A DNA stretch of 64,000 nucleotides. Origin: Rheum nobile (lineage: Eukaryota; Streptophyta; Magnoliopsida; Caryophyllales; Polygonaceae). Made by a program: the position numbers and the translations under genes. This document shows, in pieces, positions 35,612 to 45,607 of the stretch (positions are counted from its first letter, which is position 1; each line of letters starts with the position of its first letter). The notes beneath the pieces are model-generated. The model was not told where the DNA came from. It ran no database searches and saw only the letters and a list, made by a program, of their open reading frames with translations. The DNA lies in the NCBI GenBank assembly GCA_027886185.1, contig WOAB01000041.1, positions 1,364,001 to 1,428,000 on the forward strand. Direction: 5' to 3'.

Positions 35612-36856
35612 ATGGCACCTAAGAGTAGGAAGCAAGTGTCTACGAGGGATGAGAGTGAGGTTTACAATGTTGTGAAGGAGAGGAAGGTGTTGGCTACTAA
35701 ATTCTTTCACAAGCCAACATTAGTTGAATTTGGAATGCTAGAGTGTGTGTCCCTGTGCTTAGCACAGTGTGGTTTGGGGACGTTTCTGAACTTGGTTGCC
35801 CATGTGTATCCCGACCTTTGTTACCAGTTCATCGCCTCCTTCAAGAGGTACTCTGATGGTTCCGACAACAAGAGGATGATGAGGGTCACGTTCACTTACA
35901 ATGGGCGTGATTATTATTTGTCCCCTAAGGTGGTGCGTGATGCCCTGGGCATTACAAAGCTGCCAACGGATGGATGGTCTGGTGGCATTCTTGAGTCGGA
36001 TATGATGGAGTTATGGAAGGCTGCTACGGGCAGGACGTTCAGGAAGGGTCAGGAGGTGAACTCGAAGCTGGTGAACCCGTGTCTACGGTTGATCCACAAA
36101 GTGATGATGAGAGATTTCTTTGGCCATGCTGATGATAGTAAGGTTCCGTTGAAGGATTTCTAGTGGTTTTTGAGCATCTTGGAGGTTGTTACGTATACGC
36201 CGTGTTGGGCTACCCTCTTTTTGGGTTCCTTGAAGAGGATTCGTGACGGTGAGCCACGTGATATTTGTGGGGATGGTCTGATTACCCTCCTTTGTGCTGG
36301 AGTGATAGCTACAGATCGGATTCCTCGGCCTGTTGCCTGCGCAGTGTATGATATGGCACACATGAAAGTATGCTCGATGATGAAGCCATTGGGAAAGGAT
36401 GGTGATTTAGTCTGGTCTTCCTATGATGGCCACATTCTTATTATTCCCCGGGGGTTTGCTTATTCTCCTTCCTTTGCGGATTGGTGGATTCCCAGTGATG
36501 GCAGAGTAACGACTGATGATGCCCCTGTTGCTGCTCCTTCAGGTCCGTTTGGAGAAGGATCTAGTGCTGGTTTTGAGGCTGCTGCTGCTGATTCTATGGG
36601 TGGGGATGATCCTGTGCCTACCCAGTTTGATGTGCCTTCGTCTTCGCATGGTCCTGCCACACCTTGGCAGGAGTTGTATTCGAGAGTTGATGCGTTCTCA
36701 GTGCAGCAGACTCACTGGAACACCCGAGTAGAGACCGATCTGCAGACTTGGCAGACCCAGTTCCGTGCTGATGTAGATGAGCGTCTGGACGCCATGGAAG
36801 CTCATATGAGGGATTACTTCAGAAGGTTCCCACCACCACCATCAGGCCCACAGTGA
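35612..36856 (+). pseudogene. E5 Athila-type extra ORF, one stop
   Basis: ATG at 35612 (MAPKSRKQVSTRDE...). About 415 codons, with the same conserved N-terminal half as the E3 copy (KERKVLATKFFHKPTL, RVTFTYNGRDYYLSPK, LGITKLPTDGWSGG), a variable S/A/G-rich linker and a helical C-terminus ending PPPPSGPQ. A single TAG at 36161-36163 interrupts it where E3 has CAG (LKDLQWFMS). No membrane segment or signal peptide is seen. Function unknown; the family is annotated as putative plant transposon protein. Confidence 0.85.
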
Positions 36857-37546
36857 GTTTATTTCTTCTTCCCCTATTTCATTTGATGTTCTCTTTTCTA
36901 CATTGAGGACAATGTACGGTTTAAGTATGGGGCAGGGATTTGGACTTGCTACTTATATAGCTAGTGTATATAGCTTTGTTTTTGCATTATGTTTTCTGCA
37001 TTTTTGTTCTGTAATTTTGCATTCGAATTTGAGAATTAAAAAAAAAACAAGAGCCGAAAAGAGGTAAAAAGGCAACCAAAATCCTGAGATGAGCTGAAAA
37101 CCCGAAAGGACAGTTCAGGTAAAAAGCAGGTAGTCCGGCTGGTATAGACCAGGGCAAAAGTGGACTGGAGTGATGCGAGTATTTGTGAGATATCTAGCAA
37201 AATGAAATGAGTGGCTTGGTGAAAACCTGAAAGGGCGCCTTGGCAAGATGAGCGAAAAAGAAGAAGAGTGATTTTAGGATTTCTCTTTATTTCTTGGCGA
37301 GGTGTCATAAGAAGAGGTGGTATAAGGAGTTCGGGTAGGCCACTCTGGAGCGATAAGGAGCTAGATTGGAGTTAGGACTAGAATTATCTTTGCATCACTT
37401 GTTTTGGTTGTCTGGAGCTTATTGTTGATATGTTGTAATTGCTAGTGTCTTATTTTCTTGTACTTCATGAGGCCTTGGTGTTGATTGAGAGAGTAGGTTT
37501 TTCTTTAGCTTACTCGGGACGAGTAAGGTCTAAGTATGGGGGAATT
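36857..37546 (+). other. E5 3' non-coding region with hairpin-pair module and polypurine tract
   Basis: Hairpins CCC-GAAA-GGA (37101-37110) and CCU-GAAA-GGG (37226-37235), each after TGAAAA, lie in a 280-bp block shared with E3 and E7. The last 15 bases (AAGTATGGGGGAATT, 37532-37546) are the purine tract. Confidence 0.75.
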
Positions 37547-38905
37547 TGATAGGTGTTATTTCATACACCTTTACTAGCAATTATTAGCATGATTTGGAGG
37601 AGTTTATGAGTAGTTTTAAGGCTAAGTCTGCAGTCCCGACATTGTGGAAAGAAGTGAAGATATCCTAGGATTTGCAGCTTAGATGGAGATGATGAGGATG
37701 GAGATGGATCTGCTGAAGCATACTTGGAGAAGACTACCAATAGTTGGTAGTAATGAAGAGCAGCAGAAGAGAGGAAGAGAAGTTGAAGGAGAGAGTGAGC
37801 GAGTTCACCGCCCCGCGGCGATCCTCACCGCGACCCGGCGGTGACTCCCAGAGAAGCTTGAAGCCCCGCGGTGGATCTCACCGCCCCGCGGTGACCGTGT
37901 TAAATGCCGCGCGCCCAGAGACATTTATTTCCTTTTATTTCGTTTAGACTTTGTTATTTTATTATTCTGTTTCCTTTATTGTTTACATTAGTTTAACCTA
38001 GTTTTCTTAAGAGTATTTAAGCCCTCTTTCTAGGTTAAGAGGCAGGACAACTTCGCTTTACATCAGACATTATTTTTCCCTTAGTTTTCATTCTCGCTTG
38101 AATGGAGAACTAACTTCCCTTTGTTCTACTAGACGATTGAATCAATACAGTTGATGTGTTTGTGAGATTTCTATTCCTTGTTCTTATCCTTATAAATGTT
38201 GGTTTGATTCTCTTGGTTATATTGATTATTGATTTCTTGTTGTTCTTCTTAGCCTGATCAACTAGGTTGAATACTTTTTATCAATTGCTAGGATTGCATA
38301 TAGGGGTTCCGAGTGCACATCTAGTGGCATACACGATTGTGCGTATAGGGGTCCCGAGCGTACAATCGTGAGTGAGAATCAGTTGCATGTTAAGTAGTAA
38401 GGTGTCTTTCTATTTGCATGTATCCTATATCCTTGTGTGTATTGCTATTGCTTTGTTGGTGGTAAAGTATACCAACAACTGTGAGAATCGGTGGTGCTTT
38501 ATCATTGGCATAGTAATAAGTCTATCGACAACTGTGAGAATCGATAGTGCTTAAGATCAGGGTAGGAATAACTATAAGGATAGTAAAAGAACTTGGATTT
38601 AATAGATTTCTGTGATCAAATTATATCTTTGTATTGTGTATCTCGCTCTAGTAGGACTACTTTCCCCATTATATTTTCTCTACTCAACCAAACTTGTTTG
38701 CTTTGCTTGCTTTGTTCTTTCTTGATAACTAACCCCCCCCCCCCTTGCTTGTTACTTGTCATTCACGATTTCATACTGCATCAGATCTTCCCTGTGGGTT
38801 CGACCCTTGCTTGCTTACTATACATCTGTTTAGTAGGTATGTTAGGACTTTTTACTTTGATAAGGCTAATCAACGATACTTGCATTGCGCACATTTAGCC
38901 CGTCA
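37547..38905 (+). repeat. E5 3' LTR
   Basis: 1359 bp; partner of 30505-31842. It retains the full GC-rich cluster at about 37805-37905. Confidence 0.94.
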
Positions 38906-38910
38906 CATTT

Positions 38911-40138
38911 GTATGGGTTTAGAGCACAACTACGAATATTAGAGTTGAGAAGAAGAAGTGTAGATATGTGGTGTGGAGAAGCTTAATTGAAGACATCATG
39001 AAGTTGAGGAGAAGCCACCACGTAGAAGAAGGAGAACTGAAGAACGCGTCAATTCGCGATCGCGGATGGGCAGCCGCGGGCAAAAGTTGACCGTGGAAAA
39101 GTTGAATAAAGTCGAGAGCAAATTGGAGATTTCCGCGACCGGGGAATTCCATCCGCGATCGCGGAAATGTGGCTCAGCGAGGAGCGCGTCGTTCGTCCGA
39201 AGTTCTTTATTTGTTACTTTTTCCAATTTTATTTTCTTTTCTTATTTCGTACTTTATATTATTTTCCTTTTAGGATTAGGTTTGTTATCTTTTTACATTA
39301 GGTTTTAGTTTCTAGGTTATTTAACCTAGTTTCCAGAGAAACCTTTCAGGAAGAAAATATTCATCGTTGTTTTCCATTCAGCCTTTGAGTTTATTTGTTT
39401 CCAAGACTATGAAGAACTAAGCACCCTTTGTTTAGTCCGACAATTGAAGCCTTCATTTGATTTGATTGTGAGGTTATAACTCTATTTCCTATTCCTTTGG
39501 ATTATATCTTTTCTCTTGAGCTTATTCCTATTGATTCTTATTGATTTCGCTTGTTGGACGCAACTAGTTGTTATTGGTAATTGTCTATTGCTAGGGTTTG
39601 GATATTTCGAGTTGAAATCCCGTATCTTGTGTAGCAACCATGATATTCTAGGACTAGTTGGACTAGTTTATTATGAAAGAGAATTGATTATGTGCTAAAT
39701 GTTGCGAAACATCGGTGTTGTATGTATCCTGGTTAATTCCAATGCTCTATGATGCTGTTGTTCTAAATCTTGATAGTTTCTCGTGCGTTTAATAGTAAGG
39801 GTTGCCAGGCCGAGTTGGACTGGTGACTATTTCAGAATAGGGACATGAATAATCAAAGGAAGGAATAGAGATAACCTAAGACCAATCTATCTAATGAATG
39901 GTGGATATTTGTTTGGCAGAGTGTTTTTCCCAAATTGATAAAACCCTTTGCTTCTGTTTGTTTTGCTTACTTGTTTGATTACAATCAACCTAAAAAAAAA
40001 CCTTGTTACTGTTGCATGCGAACTTACATAAAGATAAACAACTCCTTCCTGTGGGATTCGACCCTTACTTGCCTATTCTACTGAGTTAGGTTTGTTAGGA
40101 TTATTTTGATTAGGCGATACGACTTTACCCTTCTATCA
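38911..40138 (+). repeat. E7 5' LTR, part 2
   Basis: Continues from GTATGGG after E5 and ends TTCTATCA. GC-rich family B palindromes (TTCGCGATCGCGGA, TTCCGCGACCGGGGA, TCCGCGATCGCGGA) are at about 39050-39170. Confidence 0.92.
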
Positions 40139-40141
40139 AAT

Positions 40142-40159
40142 TGGTGCCGTTGTCGGGGA
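40142..40159 (+). promoter_or_regulatory. E7 primer-binding site (tRNA-Asp type)
   Basis: TGGTGCCGTTGTCGGGGA, four bases inside the LTR end. Confidence 0.85.
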
Positions 40160-40218
40160 GGCAAGTTTTGTTTTTCTTTGTGTGTGTTTGTGTGCAAATT
40201 TTTGTGTGGACCTATCTT

Positions 40219-42786
40219 ATGGTCCACACCCGTGCTACTGACTCTCCACTTTTGGTCTTGGATTAAAAAATTGAGATAACGCTCTCCTAGAGCCGCAGAG
40301 TAAACAGATCTTTAGTCTTTGACAACCCAACTTTTGAGATGGCTGACGAACAACAGACTCTGAGGCAGCTGACTGCCCCAAACCTGCTGCAGCAACCGTT
40401 GGCTATATATTTTCATGAGCTTGCTGATGGAGTCAATTTCGAGCTCAAGTCAGGGTTGATCCACTTGCTCCCACACTTCCATGGGATGGGTGGGGAAGAC
40501 CCCAATAAGCATCTATCGGAATTCCATGCAGTCTGCACCAGCATGAAGCCCAAGGGCGTGACTAAAGACCAGATCAAGCTGAGGGCCTTTCCTTTCTCTC
40601 TAAAGGATTCGGCCAATGACTGGTTCTACTACTTGACCCCAGGGAGCATTGACACGTGGGCCAAGATGAAGAAGGCTTTCTTGGAGAAGTACTTTCCGGC
40701 GACCAAGCTCAACAGTCTGAAGAGGAGCATCAGCAACATTGAATAGCAGGCTGCTGAGTCGCTATATGAGTACTACGAGCGGTTCAAGAGGCTGATTTCT
40801 AGTTGCCCCTACCATGGCTACTCCGACCAGGACCTCGTACTTTATTTGTACGGAGGTCTACTTGATGACGAGCGTCGGATTGTGAACGCTACCTGTGGAG
40901 GGAACATCGTGAACAAGACTCCAGAGCAGGCGTATGAAATTTTCTTTGAGCTATCTGAAGGCTCAAGACAGTTCCGCAGGAGGGCAGGCGCCCAATCCGT
41001 GAGAGTTGCGGAATCTCAGCCTAATTCCACTCTACTCTCTGAGATGGCTGAGATGAAGGAGATGATGAGGCGGTACATGATGAAGGGTGGCCAGCAGCAG
41101 GTCAAATCATGTGGGATATGCCAAGACACGATGCATCCAACTGATGCATGTCCCACGTTGCAGGAGCCCACTGCTGAGGTGAATGCAATTGGAGGATATG
41201 GCCCTCAAAGGCCAAGATATGACCCGTACTCCAACACATACAATCCAGGGTGGAGAGATCACCCCAATCTGAGGTACGGGAACCAGCAGAACACTCATCA
41301 AGGCCAGGAGAACCAAGAAGACCAATAGAGACCGCCACAATTCCTTCCCCGCCCACAACAGTACCAGCAGCCTGGGGGTCAACAACAATTTCGAGCTCCT
41401 TACGACCAAAGACCCCAAGGCCAGAGTTCCAGTGCCCCTACATCCAGTGAGGACAGGATCAAAGCCCTTGTCCAGGGCATGACAACCTTGGCCAACACAG
41501 TGAACTCGATGGGGACACAAATTCAGCAGTTGACTAACACTATGGCCCAACACCAATAAGAAACAAAGTCCAGTATTCAGAACCTGGAAAAACAAGTGGG
41601 GCAGATCTCTATAGCGGTGAGCAGGTTGGAAGCTCGGGAGTCGGGGAAACTACCATCCCAAACGGTAGTCAACCCGAGGGAGAATGTGTGCGCCATGACG
41701 CTAAGGAGTGGAGCTGAGGTGGAAGCCAGTCGATCACGACAGAGAGATTTCCGCGACCGCGGAGACGAGAGCCGCGACCGCGGCTTGACCACTGGCGAGG
41801 AGAAGGAAGAAATCGGCGCTATTCCGTGACCGCGGCCAGAATTCCGTGATCGCAGAAAAATCCGTCACGAAGAGGACAAAGTCGAGAGTTTTCCGCGACA
41901 ACGGACTGAATTCCACGATCTCGGAAAAAGCGCTGAAGAAGGGGAGCTGTTCGAGAGTATTCCACGACCACGGACACCAAACCGCAATCGCGGATACCCC
42001 CCAGCAGTGTCCGTTCCTCTCGACAACAACCATGATGGGTACATGTGCCCCAATTTCCCTCCGCTCCAATCAGTAAAGCCTCCCGCACCCTTTCCCGAGG
42101 CTCTGAAGGACACAAGAAGACCAACGAATGATAAGGAATTGTTCGAGACATTCAACAATTACGAGGTAAACATTCCTTTACTCAAGCTGGTCAATAGTAT
42201 TCCTCGCTATGGTAAATTCTTGAAGGAGCTCTGCACGCTTAAGAGGAAGAAGGCGGTCAAGGAAAAGAAAAAGGTCCAAGTTAGTGAGAATGTATCCGCT
42301 ATGCTGCAAAAGCGGATACCCAAGAAGGCAAGTGATCCGGGGATGTTCACGATTCCATGCAAAATTTGGGGTACCTTGTTCGACAAGGCATTACTTGATT
42401 TAGGTGCCTCTATAAATGTGTTGCCTCTCTCACTATATGAATCAATGGACGTGGGGACATTAGAGAAGACGGGGATTGTGATCCAGCTGGCGGATAATTC
42501 CTACGTCTACCCCAAAGGAGTAGTGCAGGACGTACTGGTAGAAGTGGACAAGTTGATGTTCCCTGCAGACTTCTTTGTGATGGACACGGGGCAGGACAAG
42601 GATGCAGCCCCAGTAATGCTAGAAAGGCCGTTTATGAACACGGTTGGTACCAAGATTGATGTGAGCAGTGGTTCGCTCACAATGGAATTCGACGGGGTAA
42701 GGGTCGGATTCAGCATAGATGATGCAAAGCGACACCCTCCGGATGGAAATCCCGAGCACTCAATTGATGTGAGCCAACCAAGTTGA
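40219..42786 (+). pseudogene. gag-pro: E7 gag-protease (Athila-like), with stops
   Basis: Probable ATG at 40219 (MVHTRATDSP...). The frame is broken early by TAA and TAG, then reads MADEQQTLRQLTAPNLLQQP from 40339. Gag core as in E5 (LADGVNFELKSGL, LKDSANDWFYYLTPGSIDTW) and CCHC knuckle CGICQDTMHPTDAC. Stops at 40744-40746, 41326-41328, 41557-41559 and 41827-41829 all stay in one frame. The linker (about 41746-42000) is packed with CCGCGACCGCGG-type palindromes, read as RDRG. Protease: LLDLGASINVLPLSLYESMD and VMLERPFMNTVGTKID; the usual GRP is ERP here. The ORF ends at 42786 and no RT follows. Confidence 0.88.
41746..42000. repeat. E7 gag-protease linker: CCGCGACCGCGG palindrome cluster
   Basis: Exact CCGCGACCGCGG at 41751-41762 and 41772-41783, then diverged copies (CCGTGACCGCGG, CCGTGATCGCAG, CCGCGACAACGG, CCACGATCTCGG, CCACGACCACGG, CCGCAATCGCGG) about every 25-60 bp. 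Confidence 0.9.
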
Positions 42787-43847
42787 TGTGAAAAAGTAGT
42801 AGGTCGAGCCACGACAATAACTAAGGCGCTGTCCGGAAGGCAACCCGTGGTATGTATTTCGTTTCTTATTTCTTCTATTGCATGTCTTTAATTGTTTTTG
42901 TGTTAGTGCTTTTTGTTTGTGTTTTTGCTTTTGTTTTGTTTTTGCATTTCGACTAACCTGCAGGGAGGAGACCCGAGCCATATTGAAGACGGTGTTAACC
43001 ACCAACGTAATTCCTCCTATTCCCTGCCCCAAAAAAAAAATTGTTCTACCGATAGCCAGTTGTCCGAATTTTACACGGGAGGAGGTGCACATCATGCTGC
43101 CAAGGAGGAGACATTCGCCCCACAATTTTATTTGGCGACGATGATGGTCCTACAGTTAACGGCTGAGGAGGAGGAACACCAGGGCCCACAACACGATTAC
43201 ATCTGGGCCCATTTTTTGTGTTCATTGAAGGTCGTGCAGCCCCGAATTCTTTGATATGCCACTACACTTTCCAGTGCATCCCTTTTGGTTGCACGGTCGA
43301 AAACCCGAAAGGGCGGCTTAGGTAATAAGCAGGTGGCTTGGACCAGCATTAGGCTGGGGTAATAATTGGTCAAGAGTGATGTGAGTTACATGTGAGCCCA
43401 TCTATTGAGAAAATGAAATGAGTGGCTTGGTGAAAACCCGAGAGGGCGCCTTGGCAAAATGACTGAAAAAAAGAAGAGTGATTATTAGGATTCATCACTT
43501 TACCTGGCGTGGCGACATAAGAAGAGGTGATATAAGGAGGATTCGGGTAGGTCACTCTGGGAGGCATAAGAAGATAGATGGAGGCTAGGATGAGATTATT
43601 TTTCACTCTATGGTGTTCGGGATAAGCTTGGGAGAAGTACTCTGCTTTCCTTTTAGCTTGGTTGGTGTTGTGGTTATGTGTTGTGTTTTGTTGAGCTTAT
43701 TGTGTTGGTGCCTTGGAGTTTCATGATTAGGTGCAATTCTTAGTGGAGATGATTTTGCTATGCTTCCTGAAACCTTGGGATTTGATTGAAGGAGTAGGTT
43801 TCTTTTAACTTACTCGAGGACGAGCAAGGTTTAAGCATGGGGGAATT
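42787..43847 (+). other. E7 3' non-coding region with hairpin-pair module and polypurine tract
   Basis: No coding region recognised. Hairpins CCC-GAAA-GGG (43304-43313) and CCC-GAGA-GGG (43437-43446) match the E3/E5 module in order and spacing. The purine tract GCATGGGGGAATT precedes the LTR at 43848. Confidence 0.75.
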
Positions 43848-45147
43848 TGATCAACGCTACTTTGTAGTGTGTATCTAGGAGTTGTTACCAGTGTTTTGGG
43901 TGCCATTTGTATGGGTTTAGAGCACAACTACGGAGATTATAATTGAGAAGAAGAAGTGTAGATATGTGGTGTGGAGAAGCTTAATTGAAGACATCATGAA
44001 GTTGAGGAGAAGCCACCACGAGAAGACCACGTAGAAGAAGGAGAACTGAAGAACGCGTCAATCCGCAATCGCGGATGGGCAGCCGCGGGCAAGGGTTGAC
44101 CGCGGAAAAGTCAAAGAAAGTCGAGAGCAAATTGGAGATTTCCGTGACCGCAGAATTCCATCAGCGATCGCGGAAATGTGGCTCAACGAAGAGCGCGTCG
44201 TTCGTTCGAAGTTCTTTATTTGTTACTTTTTCCGATTTTATTTTCTTTTCTTATTTCGTACTTTATATTATTTTCCTTTTAGGATTAGGTTTGTTATCTT
44301 TTTACATTAGGTTTTGGTTTCTAGGTTATTTAACCTAGTTTCCAAAGCAGCCTTTCAGGAAGAAATTATTCATCGTTGTTTTCCATTCAGCATACTTTTC
44401 CCTTTGAGTTTATTTGTTTCCAAGACTACGAAGAACTAAGCACCCTTTGCTTAGTCCGACAATTGAAGCCTTCATTTGATTTGATTGTGAGGTTATAATT
44501 CTATTTCCTATTTCTTTGGATTATATCTTTTCTCTTGAGCTTATTCCTATTGATTTCGCTTGTTGGACGCAACTAGTTGTTATTGGTAATTGTCTATTGC
44601 TAGGGTTTGGATATTTCGAGTTGAAATCCCTTATCTTGTGTAGCAACCATGATATTCTAGGACTAGTTGGACTAGTTTATTATGAAAGAGAATTGATTAT
44701 GTGCTAAATGCTACGAAACATCGGTGTTGTATATATCCTGGTTAATTCCTATGCTTTATGCTGCTGTTGTTCTAAATCTTGATAGTTTCTCGTGCGTTCA
44801 ATAGTAAGGGTTGCCAGGCCGAGTTGGACTGGTGACTATTTCATAATAGGGACATGAATAATCAAAGGAAGGAATAAAGATAACCTAGGACCAATCTATC
44901 TAATGAATGGTGGATATTTGTTTGGCTGAGTATTTTTCCCAAATTGATAAAACCCTTTGCTTCTGTTTGTTTTGTTTACTTGTTTGATCACAATCAACCT
45001 AAAAACCTCCCTTGTTACTGTTGCATGCAAACTTACATAAAGATAAACAACTCCTCCATGTGGGATTCAACCCTTACTTGCCTATTCTACTGAGTTAGGT
45101 TTGTTAGGATTATTTTGATTAGGCGATACGACTTTAGGCTTCTATCA
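43848..45147 (+). repeat. E7 3' LTR, 1300 bp
   Basis: TGATCAACGC...TTCTATCA; partner of the split 5' LTR. The GC-rich palindrome cluster is at about 44061-44175. Confidence 0.93.
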
Positions 45148-45152
45148 TTATG

Positions 45153-45607
45153 CGAGATAGTAGTATGGTTGAGGAAACGGATCGTTTTCCTGGGAGCAAG
45201 TACAAGGATAAGATGATTAAGGATACTAAGATCAGGTAGTGAGATTATGGTGAAACCGGTCCCTTTAGCTTAGCGATGCTAGTTTCGGGGTCGAAACTAT
45301 TTTAAGGGGGTAGTAATGTAATAACCCTCATGTTACCATAGGGGTAATATGATAGAATGCATGTCTGGTGAAAGCAAGATATAGAATTCTCTTAAGTTCC
45401 GAAGGGTCTAAATTATTGTTAACCTTACGTTAACTGTAATTTGAACCAACTTATAGATTTTAACTTAGAAATGCTTGAACCAATTTACAAAGTGTTAAAT
45501 GGGTTAGGCATGGTTAAACTTATAAGGTTGGGTAACTCAATTTAGGATTTCTCCGAGTTGTTATCAGCCAAGTTTCAGGGTCGAAACTTCTTTTAAGGGG
45601 GTAGTAA
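45153..45607 (+). other. E2 interior end, with duplicated purine tract/LTR-start segment
   Basis: Non-coding. The block TTTCGGGGTCGAAACT...AAGGGGGTAGTAAT-GTAATAACCCTCA occurs at 45283-45330. A near copy at 45571-45620 forms the true junction with the 3' LTR. The 290 bp between them starts like an E2-type LTR but then differs. Confidence 0.75.

Larger units (their letters stand above)
30505..38905 (+). mobile_element. E5: non-autonomous Athila-like retrotransposon (family A), youngest class of insertion, in the E7 5' LTR
   Basis: Perfect duplication CATTT at 30500-30504 and 38906-38910; the uninterrupted target can be read at 43899-43915. LTRs are 30505-31842 (1338 bp) and 37547-38905 (1359 bp). 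Almost all of the length difference is one deletion of about 20 bp between repeats of CCCCGCGGT. The interior has an intact gag-protease ORF of 940 codons, a GC-rich leader, an extra ORF with one stop, the hairpin-pair module and a purine tract. There is no RT or integrase. Few stops, similar LTRs and its nested position make it one of the latest arrivals. Confidence 0.94.
30443..45147 (+). mobile_element. E7: non-autonomous Athila-like retrotransposon (family B) in the E2 interior
   Basis: Duplication TTATG at 30438-30442 and 45148-45152. The 5' LTR is 30443-30504 plus 38911-40138 (1290 bp), split by E5. The 3' LTR is 43848-45147 (1300 bp). The interior, 40139-43847, has a tRNA-Asp-type primer site, a gag-protease pseudogene, a non-coding 3' region with the hairpin-pair module and a purine tract. 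Neither RT-integrase nor the Athila extra ORF is present, so it is more reduced than E3/E5. Its gag and protease are clearly related to theirs but its LTRs are not. Confidence 0.93.
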
